A DNA stretch of 64,000 nt, from contig CAZWWH010000004.1 in NCBI GenBank assembly GCA_964637365.1, positions 1 to 64,000 on the forward strand, read 5' to 3'. Every line of letters begins with the position of its first letter. Positions within the stretch are counted from its first letter, which is position 1. This DNA is from Cryptoclostridium sp964637365. GTDB lineage: Bacteria > Bacillota > Dehalobacteriia > UBA7702. The notes below the pieces were generated by a model. That model was given only the letters and a program-made list of their open reading frames with translations. It did not search any database and had not been told where the DNA came from. This document shows, piece by piece, positions 22,876-32,125 of the stretch. A program made the position numbers and the translations under genes.

Positions 22876-24537
22876 TTAAAACGTTATCAACATATGAATC
22901 ATTCTGGCAGCTTGGGCCCGGGTCGCGGTGCCTTGAGGAACAAAAAGATTATTCCCCATACCTCCGATGATACCAGCGGCCTTCATGCGATAAACAGGCT
23001 CGACTGCATAAGAAGAAATTTTGCCATTGTCAGCAAACTTCGAACCGTCAACAGGCGGCAAGGTAATGTTCATCGCTTTGGCATAACGGTACATCATCGC
23101 GGCCATCTGTTCCCTGGTGATATTGTCTTTGGGCGCGAAATCCTTGGCGCTGACACCGTTGGTGATTCCCTGTTCCACTGCCCATTTCACATGGGAAGCA
23201 TAGTATTCGGTGGTCTTCACATCGTCGAAGGCTTTGGCGGCGGGAGCGGACTTAGAACTGTCCTCAATGCCGGCGTAACGCCCTAAAATCGTCACAAACA
23301 TACCACGGGTCACAGATGCGTTGGGTGCAAAGGTATTTTGGGACACGCCATTCATGATCCCCTGTTCCACCACAAAGGCTACTTCAGGATAGAACCAATC
23401 CTTGGCCTTCACATCGTTGAAATCACTCACACTCAATTTTTTCTGAACATGGCGCACTGCATCGTAAAGTTCATAATATTCCCGGCCGTAATCAGCGATT
23501 TTGGCATTGCGCCGCTCCTCGCTGATTTGAGAAACTTTGGCAAGAGCCGATTCGATGGCCTTGATAGAGCTATCACGATAAAGGGAAGATTCCTTTAAAA
23601 TAGCATTGGCCTTTTGGATTTGGGTATTGAGCTTTTCTTGATCCACCCCCATGGAAATCCAAGCTACATTACCACCCTTAAACATGGTGTTGTAAAGGTC
23701 GCTAAACTCCAGCATATACTGAATATTATAGCCCACGTCCTCGGCGCCTTCAATCCAGTTATGGTACATGACGCCAATGGCATTATGGGTATAAGTTCCG
23801 TTTGCTAGTTTGGTCGTGTTAATCCATGGTTCATCCTTTGAAACGTCATATCCTTCGATCCCCTGTGCCATAAGAGAGGTAAAACCCGTGGTGACACAGC
23901 CCATAGAAAGTCCCGGAGACCCCATGGAGTTACCCCACATGCATTCCTGAAGATTTTCCGTAAAATAGTCAAGGGCAGCCTGACATTCCTCGCCATATTC
24001 ATCATCCAAATGGCGGGAAAGAACCGTTAAGGCCCAACCGCCAATGTCGGGTCCCATTTCCAATTTTCTCACTTCGCCGATGCTGTAATCAATGGGAACA
24101 TCCTCATAACCGGAACCCGCTGCTTCCAAGGCCAAAGCATTGAAAACAGGCACAGACCAAAGCCCGTTGGAAGGACCGGCATCAATTAATTCCTGCACCA
24201 AATCATGGCCTTGATAATGATAGGGGTTTTCTCCCATGGCGATGACAGATAAAATGTGGGCGCCGTACTGAGGATTCCGCTTGTTCAGTTCCGGAGCCGT
24301 ATAGGTGTAACCATTGGCGGGATTCTGGATCACATCGCCCAAAGCAGCGTAAGCAGCCCAAACGCTCCAGTAATCCTCAAAGTTCTTGTTTTCCTGAAAA
24401 TAGGCGCGCGTTGCTTCGTAACCTTCGGTTACCTTTTCTGCGTTGGTTTTTTCCGCAGCCGATGCAACGGCGGAAAAACAAAGCAGTACTGTCACGGCAA
24501 ACAGCAGTGTGATGAATAGTGATTTTTTTCTATTCAT
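22876..24537 (-). CDS. Secreted alpha/alpha-toroid protein with three SLH domains
   Basis: A 553-residue secreted protein. The signal peptide (1-27) ends ASAA. Residues about 35-300 consist of paired helices resembling a prenyltransferase/squalene-cyclase-like alpha/alpha toroid (repeats around GAHILSVIAMGENPYHYQG, WSVPVFNALALEAAG, GGWALTVLSRHLDD and FTSLMAQGIEGYD). A helical linker follows, then three S-layer-homology domains (about 375-553) with the usual FAPNASVTRGMFVTIL and FAPKDNITREQMAAMMYRYA motifs. SLH domains anchor it to pyruvylated cell-wall polymer. The toroid's function is unknown; similar domains occur in surface proteins that bind cobamides or peptides, but I see no decisive residue. 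Confidence 0.82.
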   Translation of the reverse strand: MNRKKSLFITLLFAVTVLLCFSAVASAAEKTNAEKVTEGYEATRAYFQENKNFEDYWSVWAAYAALGDVIQNPANGYTYTAPELNKRNPQYGAHILSVIAMGENPYHYQGHDLVQELIDAGPSNGLWSVPVFNALALEAAGSGYEDVPIDYSIGEVRKLEMGPDIGGWALTVLSRHLDDEYGEECQAALDYFTENLQECMWGNSMGSPGLSMGCVTTGFTSLMAQGIEGYDVSKDEPWINTTKLANGTYTHNAIGVMYHNWIEGAEDVGYNIQYMLEFSDLYNTMFKGGNVAWISMGVDQEKLNTQIQKANAILKESSLYRDSSIKAIESALAKVSQISEERRNAKIADYGREYYELYDAVRHVQKKLSVSDFNDVKAKDWFYPEVAFVVEQGIMNGVSQNTFAPNASVTRGMFVTILGRYAGIEDSSKSAPAAKAFDDVKTTEYYASHVKWAVEQGITNGVSAKDFAPKDNITREQMAAMMYRYAKAMNITLPPVDGSKFADNGKISSYAVEPVYRMKAAGIIGGMGNNLFVPQGTATRAQAARMIHMLITF

Positions 24538-24902
24538 GTTTGAGTCCTCCTTTTTCTTGAATCGTGATCAATCCCATCTTACCATTTCAAGGGAGGAAAT
24601 ACAACGTCATGTGCTCAAGTTGTCAGCGAGAAAATGTTGTTCTGATTTGTAGAAAATATTGATGATGTTTTCAAATAAAAGCAATCTAATCTTGTTTTAG
24701 GAAGCAAAGAACGTCATGCCTTCTTCATGCATGTCTGTTTTTTATTGAAAATAATTTAGTAACCAAGAATATATAACGATACCACATACAAAAACCACGG
24801 TATTTTTTCAAAAGTTACTCGTACTCTTTCTCTGCCTTAGCCAAAATAGTGCATACTGCAATTTCTCACAAATGGGAATGACCATGTAAAAAATTAAGGT
24901 AT

Positions 24903-24942
24903 GAAAAAGCCGATTGATTCTTGTCTTAAAAACCAATCGGCT
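24903..24942 (-). terminator. Second terminator after ppdK
   Basis: AGCCGATTG (24908-24916) pairs with CAATCGGCT (24934-24942); on the minus strand TTTTTCAT follows. Confidence 0.75.
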
Positions 24943-24975
24943 ATCAAATCATCGATTCATCTTTCTTTCATTCGC

Positions 24976-25004
24976 GAAAAAGCCCCGCCTTTACAGACGG
25001 GGCT
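24976..25004 (-). terminator. First terminator after ppdK
   Basis: AGCCCCG-C-CT pairs with AG-A-CGGGGCT around TTAC, one mismatch, and TTTTT follows on the minus strand. It lies 30 bases after the ppdK stop. Confidence 0.88.
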
Positions 25005-25033
25005 CAGTATTAAATTACAATTTTTCAGAACAA

Positions 25034-27676
25034 TTATTTGTTCTGGATCGCGGCCTGTGCAGCGGCTAAGCGAGCGATCGGCACACGATAAGGCGAGCAG
25101 GAAACAAAGTTCAGGCCCAAACGGTGGCAAAGTTCAATGGATTCGGGATCGCCGCCGTGTTCACCGCAGATACCAATCAGGAAATCGGGATCCACTTCAC
25201 GGGCGGCTTTGATGGCCATCCCCATCAACTTGCCGACACCGCTTTCATCCAAAGTGACGAAGGGGCTGATGGGCAAAACCTTTTGGTCCACGTAAGCGTG
25301 GAGGAATTTGCCTTCGGCATCGTCACGGGAGAAACCAAAGGTGGTCTGGGTGAGGTCGTTGGTGCCGAAAGAAAAGAACTGAGCTTCCTTGGCCAACTGG
25401 TCGGTGGTGAGGGCAGCGCGAGGCACTTCAATCATGGTACCGACGGTGTAAGTGAAGTCAACGCCGGTCTCTTCTTTGACTGCGTCGCCAACGCCGTTAA
25501 TAAGGTCTTTCAACCGTTTGAATTCATTGATATGGATAATGAGAGGAACTTCCACTTCGGGTTCCACTTCATAGCCTTCTTTGGTGAGCTGTGCCACGGC
25601 TTCAAAAATGGCACGAGCCTGCATGGCGTAGATTTCGGGATAGGTGATGCCGAGACGGCAGCCACGGTGACCCAGCATGGGGTTGAATTCCGAAAGATGT
25701 TCCACACGTTTCAGCAAGGCTTCTTTTTCGGCGATTTCCTCTTTATCGCCATTGAGGCATTGGAGTTTGGTGATTTCCACCAGCAGTTCTTCTTTGGAGG
25801 GAAGGAATTCATGGAGCGGAGGATCCAGGAGACGGATGGTAACAGGGAAGCCCGACATGGCTTTCAAGATACCGTAGAAGTCTTCTCTCTGCATAGGGAG
25901 GAGTTTAGCCAAAGCAGCTTCACGGCCTTCCACATCATCGGCCAAAATCATTTCCTGAACTACAGGGAGTCTGTCCTGAGCCATAAACATATGCTCTGTA
26001 CGGGTGAGGCCGATGCCTTTGGCACCGAAATCTCTGGCTTTCAGAGCGTCTTCGGGAGTATCGGCATTGGCGCGGACGTTGAGTTTTTTCACTTCATCGG
26101 CCCAGCCCAGAAAAGTCTGGAATTCTTCGCCCATAGCCGAAGCGGTCATGGGAACTTCGCCTTTAAAGATACGCCCGGTAGCGCCGTCAATGGAAAGGGT
26201 ATCGGCTTCGGTAAACACTTCATTACCAATTTGAACTTGTTTGCCCACAGCGTCAATTTTCAGGGCTTCGGCACCGCAAACAGCGGGTTTTCCCATACCA
26301 CGGGCGATAACAGCAGCGTGGCTCGTCATACCGCCATGGCTGGTGAGAATCCCTTGGGCTTCGTTCATGCCGTGAATATCTTCGGGAGTGGTTTCGGTTC
26401 TAACCAAAATCACTTTCTTCCCAGCTTTACCCAATTCTTCGGCAGTATCGGCGTCAAATACCACTTGACCGCAGGCAGCGCCAGGAGAGGCGGGAAGACC
26501 GTGAGCGATTTCATCCAATTTGGCTTTGGGGTCAATGCCGGGGTGAAGCAACTGATTGATTTGGAGGGGTTCCAAACGCATCAGAGCGGTTTCTTTATCA
26601 ATGAGACCTTCGGCAACCATGTCCACAGCGGCCTTCACAGCAGCGGCGGCAGTACGTTTCCCGTTACGGGTTTGAAGCATGAAGAGCTTACCGCGTTCTA
26701 CAGTGAATTCCATATCCTGCATATCATGGTAATGTTTTTCCAGCAATTCGCTGATACCGAGGAATTGTTTGTAAACTTCGGGCATATCCCGTTCCAAGCT
26801 GGCAATGGGTTCAGGCGTACGGATCCCGGCCACAACGTCTTCGCCTTGGGCGTTGATGAGGTATTCGCCATAGAGACCTTTGACACCGGTAGAGGGGTTG
26901 CGGGTGAAAGCGACGCCGGTGCCGCAGTCATCGCCCATGTTCCCGAATACCATGCACTGGACGTTCACGGCAGTACCGAGGTCATCGGGAATTTTGTTAT
27001 GTTTACGATAGTAGATAGCGCGGTCGGAATTCCAGGAACGGAATACGGCCTGAACAGCCAAGAGAAGCTGTTCCTTCGGATCCTGGGGAAAGTCGGAGCC
27101 GGTGGCTTTCTTGTAAATTTCTTTGAAGGTGACGATGAGTTTTTCCAGAGCTTCAGCGCTGAGCTGATGGTCGAATTTTACTTCCTCATCAATTTTAAGG
27201 TCAGCCAAGGCGTTTTCAAACAATTCGCTGTTGACGCCCATGGCAACATCGCCGAACATCTGAATAAAACGACGGTAGCAATCCATGGCAAAACGGCGGT
27301 TTCCGGTGGCGGCAGCCATACCTTCCACAGTAACGTCATTGAGACCAAGGTTCAAGATGGTGTCCATCATGCCGGGCATGGAAATTTTCGCGCCGGAACG
27401 AACTGAAACAAGCAGGGGATTTTCTTTGTCCCCCAGGTTTTTGCCGATGCGTTCTTCAACGACTTTCAGATTCTTGGCCAATTCTGCTTCCAAGCCTTCG
27501 GGCATTTGTTCATTTTGAAGATAGTATTCGTTGCAAGCCTCGGTAGTGATGGTCAAACCGGGAGGTACAGGCAGCCCGATATTCGTCATTTCAGCCAAGT
27601 TGGCGCCTTTCCCGCCCAAGAGGGCACGCATTTCACTGTTACCTTCGTCAAAAAGGTAAACGTACTTCTTACTCAT
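25034..27676 (-). CDS. ppdK: Pyruvate, phosphate dikinase
   Basis: An 880-residue enzyme, the standard length. It interconverts pyruvate, ATP and phosphate with phosphoenolpyruvate, AMP and pyrophosphate in the cytoplasm. Domains: N-terminal ATP-grasp (1-340, with GGKGANLAEM and VSVRSGAKISMPGMMDTIL read in parts), the central phosphohistidine domain with GGMTSHAAVIARGMGKPAVCG read in parts (the His of TSHAAV is phosphorylated, and the preceding Thr is the regulatory site), and the C-terminal PEP/pyruvate TIM barrel (GIGLTRTEHMF, FGTNDLTQTTFG, GICGEHGGDP). ATG 27676 has AAGGAGG upstream. It overlaps the end of its regulator gene by eight bases. Confidence 0.97.
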   Translation of the reverse strand: MSKKYVYLFDEGNSEMRALLGGKGANLAEMTNIGLPVPPGLTITTEACNEYYLQNEQMPEGLEAELAKNLKVVEERIGKNLGDKENPLLVSVRSGAKISMPGMMDTILNLGLNDVTVEGMAAATGNRRFAMDCYRRFIQMFGDVAMGVNSELFENALADLKIDEEVKFDHQLSAEALEKLIVTFKEIYKKATGSDFPQDPKEQLLLAVQAVFRSWNSDRAIYYRKHNKIPDDLGTAVNVQCMVFGNMGDDCGTGVAFTRNPSTGVKGLYGEYLINAQGEDVVAGIRTPEPIASLERDMPEVYKQFLGISELLEKHYHDMQDMEFTVERGKLFMLQTRNGKRTAAAAVKAAVDMVAEGLIDKETALMRLEPLQINQLLHPGIDPKAKLDEIAHGLPASPGAACGQVVFDADTAEELGKAGKKVILVRTETTPEDIHGMNEAQGILTSHGGMTSHAAVIARGMGKPAVCGAEALKIDAVGKQVQIGNEVFTEADTLSIDGATGRIFKGEVPMTASAMGEEFQTFLGWADEVKKLNVRANADTPEDALKARDFGAKGIGLTRTEHMFMAQDRLPVVQEMILADDVEGREAALAKLLPMQREDFYGILKAMSGFPVTIRLLDPPLHEFLPSKEELLVEITKLQCLNGDKEEIAEKEALLKRVEHLSEFNPMLGHRGCRLGITYPEIYAMQARAIFEAVAQLTKEGYEVEPEVEVPLIIHINEFKRLKDLINGVGDAVKEETGVDFTYTVGTMIEVPRAALTTDQLAKEAQFFSFGTNDLTQTTFGFSRDDAEGKFLHAYVDQKVLPISPFVTLDESGVGKLMGMAIKAAREVDPDFLIGICGEHGGDPESIELCHRLGLNFVSCSPYRVPIARLAAAQAAIQNK

Positions 27677-28496
27677 GAATTGCCTCCTTATTATTCTTAT
27701 AAAGTAATTCTAATATATTCCCAGCCGTTTCCTCGATGGCCTTATTGGTGACGTCCAACACGCGGCAACCGATGCGGCGGTATAACTTTCTGGCAAAATC
27801 CAATTCCTCCAACAGGCGGTTAGGGTCGGCATAGTTGGTGTCGGTACCGGCCGCGCCCATAGTGATAAGCCGCTGGGTACGGATTTCATTGAGATTTTGG
27901 GGACTGATGGTGAGCCCGAAAATCTTTTTCGGCGGGATTTCAAAAATCACGTCGGGAATGGGCGTTTCCGGAACCACCGGAAAATTTGCCGCTTTGATAT
28001 TTTTGTGGGCCAGGTACATACATACCGGTGTTTTGGAGGTTCGAGAAACCCCGAGGATCACCACGTCGGCTTCCTTAAAGCCCTGGGGATCTTTGCCGTC
28101 ATCATACTGCACGGCAAATTCCATGGCGGCCACTCGGCGGAAATAGCGGTCATCCAATTTCCTGAGGCCGCCCACCTCCTCATTGGAACTCATACCCAAG
28201 GAGGAAGCGATGGTGCGAATGGGAGGTCCCAGCACATCCACCACCGACACATTGTAGGTCGTGGCCAGCTGCTTCATGGCGGTTCGCAGCGTGCTGCCGG
28301 CCAAGGTAAACACAATCAACCCACGTTCCGCCGCTGCCGACATTACGATCTCCCGCAATGCGTTGACATCGGACACGTGGGTATACCGTTTCCACACCGT
28401 TTTCCCCGCGTCAAATTGGCTGGCAGCGGCACGGGCCACCAACTCGCCGGTTTCGCCCACGGAATCGGAAACGATGTAAATTACCAGGGAAGGCAT
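27669..28496 (-). CDS. Pyruvate, phosphate dikinase regulatory protein (bifunctional kinase/phosphorylase, DUF299)
   Basis: A 275-residue PPSR/RP1-type protein. It inactivates PpdK by ADP-dependent phosphorylation of the Thr next to the catalytic His and reactivates it by phosphate-dependent removal. The P-loop is GVSRTSKTPVCMYLA (about residues 149-163) and the N terminus IYIVSDSVGETGELVARAA is the family signature. AAGGAGG lies 6 bases before ATG. Overlap of its stop with the ppdK start (ATGAGTAA) makes co-translation and a dedicated role in PpdK control very likely. Confidence 0.95.
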   Translation of the reverse strand: MPSLVIYIVSDSVGETGELVARAAASQFDAGKTVWKRYTHVSDVNALREIVMSAAAERGLIVFTLAGSTLRTAMKQLATTYNVSVVDVLGPPIRTIASSLGMSSNEEVGGLRKLDDRYFRRVAAMEFAVQYDDGKDPQGFKEADVVILGVSRTSKTPVCMYLAHKNIKAANFPVVPETPIPDVIFEIPPKKIFGLTISPQNLNEIRTQRLITMGAAGTDTNYADPNRLLEELDFARKLYRRIGCRVLDVTNKAIEETAGNILELLYKNNKEAIHE

Positions 28497-28814
28497 AAAG
28501 CACCTCCTTTATCAAACTTCCATAACACATTAATTATGATATAAAAAATACGCCTCTGTCAATAGAATTATTCGATAAAATTGCGAAAATTGTAAGAAAA
28601 TTATTAAAATTATCTGATTCTCGGGGTAGTGCTTTTACCAATTGGGCAAGGTTTCCCCAACCATAAAATGGCTTCAATACGACAGGCCGTTCCGAATAGC
28701 TTAAGATACGACAGCGATTTGAGACGGCCTTGTCGGGTACGTATTCCGTACCCGACAAGGCCGCTTCAGACCGTCCGACAACGCGTCAGCCATTTGGAAC
28801 AGCCCAAAAATCAA
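28497..28814. other. Intergenic region with a large imperfect palindrome
   Basis: Most of this 318-base gap between PPSR and glyS genes is taken up by an imperfect palindrome at 28642-28807. No gene is supported here. Confidence 0.65.
28642..28807. repeat. Imperfect palindrome of about 166 bases with a 17-pair perfect core
   Basis: The core arms 28725-28741 (CGGCCTTGTCGGGTACG) and 28747-28763 pair perfectly around TATTC. Outside the core the arms continue with gaps: ATTTGAGACGG against CCGCTTCAGACC, ATGGCT against AGCCAT, and TTGGGC against GCCCAA. No T run follows on either strand, so it is not an ordinary terminator. Degenerate repeats of the type CGACARGGC occur within it. A miniature element (MITE/REP-like) or a structured RNA are both possible. 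Confidence 0.7.
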
Positions 28815-30890
28815 TTATTTATCCACAACGATCTCACGGAAATCGGCGACTGTGAGCATATTGTCGGCAATGGACTTCAAAAGACCGAGACGACTGTTTC
28901 TCAAAGCTTCGTCGTCACACATGACCATAATATCGGTAAGGAATTGGTCGATGGGTTCCCTCATGGCGGCGATGGCATTAAAAGCGGCCTCAAAGTCATT
29001 TTGGGCCAAAGCTGCTTCGGCTTTTTTCTTAAAATCATCATAAGCCGCGACCAATCTTACTTCGGCATCTTCTTTCAGCAAGGCAACATCATATGCTTTG
29101 GACATGGCTTTTTTCGCCAGATTATTGACGCGGGTGAAGCCCGCCATCAAGGGGGCGAAATTATCGTTGTCACGGAAGGCCTCCAAAGCCTCCCCTTTGG
29201 TACGAACCAGGCAGAAATCGTCAATGGCATCGCTCATCACGGCGTTGACGGTATCGTATTTCAAACCGCCGTCGCTCAGGACGTTTTCCAGACGCTGACC
29301 AAAGAAGCTGTAAACCCGCTCTTTGGTGGCGGTCAAATCCTTCTTGGTTTCATGGGCAGCGGCAATTTGGTGATACACAAAATCAATCAGCTCGCCCATG
29401 TTGATGGGAAGATTACCATTTAAGATGATCTGCACCACACCCATGGCCTGACGGCGGAGGGCGTAGGGATCCTGAGAGCCGGTGGGTTCCAAATCCATGG
29501 AGAAGAAGCCCACGACACTATCGATTTTATCGGCAATGGAAACGATCATACCGTTGAGGCTTTCCGGCAAATCATCCCCGGCGAAACGAGGCAGATAGCT
29601 CTCACGAATGCTTTGACCCACGATGGCGGGTTCCCCTTGAGCTACGGAATAGTATTCCCCCATGATGCCCTGGAGCTCTGGAAATTCATAAACCATATTG
29701 GAAACCAGGTCGGCTTTGGCCAGATAGGCGCCGCGTTCCACCTGCTTTTTATCAGCTTTGCAGACGTCAGCCAGGTAGCTGCTGATTTTGACGATGCGCT
29801 CCACCTTTTCAAAAACAGTACCCATAGTTACATGAAACACGATATCCTTCAAACGTTCCACATTGCTGCCGAGGTCGATTTTTAAATCCTCATCATAGAA
29901 GAATTCTGCGTCAGCCAAGCGGGCACGGAGCACTTTTTCGTTCCCTGCAGTGACAATTTCGATATTACGGGGCAGTCCGTTGCGAACCGTCACGAAATGA
30001 GGCATGAGGTTGCCGTCATGATCCAATACGGGGAAATAACGTTGATGCTCCCGCATGGGGGTGATGACAGCTTCTTTCGGAATACGGAGGTATTTTTCCT
30101 CAAAGGTACCCATCAAGGCGGTGGGATATTCCAAAAGGTAAACAACTTCTTCCAATAATTCTTCGTCTTCCTCCACCACGGCGTTATGTGCGGCAGCCAA
30201 ATCCTGAATCTGTTTCCAGATGACTTCCCTGCGTTCCGCTGGGTCTACCATCACATAGTTTTCCCGAAGCTGTTCCACATAGGTGTCGGAGCTGTCAATC
30301 ACCACTTCACCGCTGCCATAGAAGCGGTGGCTGCGGGAGACATGGCCGCTTTCCACATTGACGATGGTCAGAGGAATCACGTCTTTGTCCAACATGGCCA
30401 CAAGCCAACGGATGGGACGGACAAAGCGCATCTCATTATCGCCCCAGCGCATGGGTTTGGGGAATTTCAAATGGTCTACCAAAGCCACGAGAAGCTGGGG
30501 AAGAACGGCCATGGCGTCTTCGCCTTTTTCTTCCTTGGTTGCGAAAACGTATTCGCCGTTGCCCTGTTCCCGCACGGTAATATCATCCACGGTAAGACCT
30601 TTGGAACGAAGAAAGCCTTGGAGGGCTTTGGTGGGATTGCCTTCGGCATCGAAAGCCGCTTTTTTGGAGGGGCCTTTCAATTCCTCTTTCAAGTCTTCCT
30701 GACGGTCAGCCAAGCCGTCGATAAGCAAGGTCAGGCGGCGGGGAGTCCCCATACCGCGAATCTTATCGTAGGAAAGGCGGGCTTCATGAAGCATAGCGGC
30801 GGCGCCTTTTTCCAAATCGGCAATGCTTTTGGTCATAAACCGAGCGGGGATTTCTTCCACCCCAATTTCGAACAAAAGGTTTTTACTCAT
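28815..30890 (-). CDS. glyS: Glycyl-tRNA synthetase beta subunit
   Basis: A 691-residue beta chain of the alpha2-beta2 glycyl-tRNA synthetase. It begins with the family opening LLFEIGVEEIPARFM, has PKPMRWGDNEMRFVRPIRWL and SGHVSRSHRF in the tRNA-binding core, and ends with an anticodon-binding-like domain. I chose ATG 30890 because GAAGGGGG is just upstream; an ATG 30 bases earlier lies inside glyQ without a site. It overlaps the glyQ stop by eight bases and belongs to the T-box-controlled glyQS operon. Confidence 0.96.
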   Translation of the reverse strand: MSKNLLFEIGVEEIPARFMTKSIADLEKGAAAMLHEARLSYDKIRGMGTPRRLTLLIDGLADRQEDLKEELKGPSKKAAFDAEGNPTKALQGFLRSKGLTVDDITVREQGNGEYVFATKEEKGEDAMAVLPQLLVALVDHLKFPKPMRWGDNEMRFVRPIRWLVAMLDKDVIPLTIVNVESGHVSRSHRFYGSGEVVIDSSDTYVEQLRENYVMVDPAERREVIWKQIQDLAAAHNAVVEEDEELLEEVVYLLEYPTALMGTFEEKYLRIPKEAVITPMREHQRYFPVLDHDGNLMPHFVTVRNGLPRNIEIVTAGNEKVLRARLADAEFFYDEDLKIDLGSNVERLKDIVFHVTMGTVFEKVERIVKISSYLADVCKADKKQVERGAYLAKADLVSNMVYEFPELQGIMGEYYSVAQGEPAIVGQSIRESYLPRFAGDDLPESLNGMIVSIADKIDSVVGFFSMDLEPTGSQDPYALRRQAMGVVQIILNGNLPINMGELIDFVYHQIAAAHETKKDLTATKERVYSFFGQRLENVLSDGGLKYDTVNAVMSDAIDDFCLVRTKGEALEAFRDNDNFAPLMAGFTRVNNLAKKAMSKAYDVALLKEDAEVRLVAAYDDFKKKAEAALAQNDFEAAFNAIAAMREPIDQFLTDIMVMCDDEALRNSRLGLLKSIADNMLTVADFREIVVDK

Positions 30891-31812
30891 TGTCGCTGCC
30901 CCCTTCCTTTTTTTCATCAAGCCCCATGGCTTTTCTCTTTTCCGGGTCTTTGATTAAGGGATACCCGAGTTTTTCCCGCTGTGCCACATAGCCTTCGGCG
31001 GCCATACGGGCCAGCTGGCGGACACGGGCGATATAGTGCTGGCGTTCGGCGACGCTGATGGCGTTTCTGGCGTCCAGCAGATTAAAGGTATGGGAGCATT
31101 TCAAAATATAGTCGTAAGCGGGAAGCACGAGACCAGCATCCAAAATATCCTTGGCTTCCTGTTCAAACATGTCGTACACTTTAAAAAGCATATCGGTGTT
31201 GGCGATTTCAAAATTATAGGTACTGTGTTCCACTTCACCCTGATGATGCACATCGCCATAGGTAATGCCGTCGACCCATTCAATGTCGTAAACACTGTCT
31301 ACCTTTTGGATAAACATGGCAAGACGTTCAATGCCATAGGTGATTTCGCCGCTGACGGGTTTGCAGTCGATACCACCGAACTGTTGGAAATAGGTAAACT
31401 GGGTGACCTCCATGCCGTCGAGCCAGACTTCCCAGCCCAGGCCCCAAGCGCCAAGATTGGCGCTTTCCCAGTTATCCTCGACCAAACGAATGTCGTGCTC
31501 ATCGGGGTCAATGCCGATGGCTCGGAGGCTATCCATGTACAATTCCACGATGTTGTCGGGAGAAGGTTTCAGGATTACTTGATACTGATAGTAATGCTGC
31601 AAACGGTTGGGATTTTCCCCATAACGGCCGTCGGTGGGACGGCGGGAAGGCTCAACATAAGCCACATTCCAGGGTTCGGGGCCCAAAGCCCGCAAGGCCG
31701 TGGCGGGATTCATGGTACCTGCACCTTTTTCCATATCGTAGGGCTGCTGGATAATGCAGCCCACATCGCCCCAATACTTATTTAGGGCCAAAATCAGATT
31801 TTGGAAATTCAT
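30883..31812 (-). CDS. glyQ: Glycyl-tRNA synthetase alpha subunit
   Basis: A 309-residue catalytic alpha chain (class II). Motifs are GCIIQQPYDMEKGAGTMNPA (read across the start of the protein), EPSRRPTDGRYGENPNR, and YGIERLAMFIQ. It charges tRNA-Gly with GlyS. The C-terminal part is mildly extended with a Lys/Glu-rich tail. AAAGGAG lies 8 bases before ATG. A T-box leader precedes it, so expression should rise when uncharged tRNA-Gly accumulates. Confidence 0.97.
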   Translation of the reverse strand: MNFQNLILALNKYWGDVGCIIQQPYDMEKGAGTMNPATALRALGPEPWNVAYVEPSRRPTDGRYGENPNRLQHYYQYQVILKPSPDNIVELYMDSLRAIGIDPDEHDIRLVEDNWESANLGAWGLGWEVWLDGMEVTQFTYFQQFGGIDCKPVSGEITYGIERLAMFIQKVDSVYDIEWVDGITYGDVHHQGEVEHSTYNFEIANTDMLFKVYDMFEQEAKDILDAGLVLPAYDYILKCSHTFNLLDARNAISVAERQHYIARVRQLARMAAEGYVAQREKLGYPLIKDPEKRKAMGLDEKKEGGSDNE

Positions 31813-31854
31813 TTTCTCGCTCCTTTATTGGTTTAAAATCAAAATTGGTTTATG

Positions 31855-32068
31855 ATTGCCAAAAAGAAAAGAACTCCTGCCTGCAAGGGACGGCCGATGG
31901 CCGCGGTTCCACCCTTTTTGACAAAAGTCCGCTTTTGCACGGTAACGGCGTGCTGCCGACGGTCATTGGCCGCTGCTCCGGGGCGCCTTTGGCTTCCCTG
32001 CCGTCTTGCACTGTCACGGCTCGCTGCTGGCGGAAGCTACTTTTTCCCCTTCATCGCATTTCATATAC
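31855..32068 (-). promoter_or_regulatory. T-box riboswitch leader of glyQS
   Basis: On the minus strand AGGGTGGAACCGCGG (31901-31915) matches the T-box core that pairs with the acceptor end of uncharged tRNA. The antiterminator is visible: AAGGG...CCCTT encloses the bulge and the small CGGCC-ATC-GGCCG hairpin. A T-rich run (31859-31873) follows; the competing terminator stem is less obvious. The GC-rich upstream part (about 31930-32050) must hold stem I and the specifier; a GGC (Gly) codon occurs there, but I did not fold it. Position ahead of glyQ fixes the amino acid as glycine. Confidence 0.88.
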
Positions 32069-32074
32069 TTTATA

Positions 32075-32103
32075 ACTGTAACAAAAAGAAACTTTTTTGT
32101 CAA
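32075..32103 (-). promoter_or_regulatory. Promoter of the glyQS T-box leader
   Basis: On the minus strand TTGACA (32098-32103) and TACAGT (32075-32080) are 17 bases apart. Confidence 0.7.
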
Positions 32104-32125
32104 TAGATTTTATGGAAAATTCCCG

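Larger units (their letters stand above)
24538..25033. other. Intergenic region between the SLH gene and ppdK
   Basis: It carries two consecutive minus-strand terminators behind ppdK. The remaining 360 bases are A+T-rich and hold the upstream region of the SLH gene; a weak TTGTAT-17-TAAGAT promoter candidate is present about 45 bases before that gene. Confidence 0.5.

Noticed and set aside
25124..27406. A 760-codon open frame on the plus strand, opposite ppdK
   Set aside because: It is the antisense shadow of a highly conserved gene, with no ribosome site and a composition rich in Phe, Gly and His typical of such shadows.
30186..30953. Long plus-strand frames opposite glyS, and similar ones opposite glyQ, hdrA, flxA and glmS
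   Set aside because: All mirror real genes on the minus strand and have no start signals.
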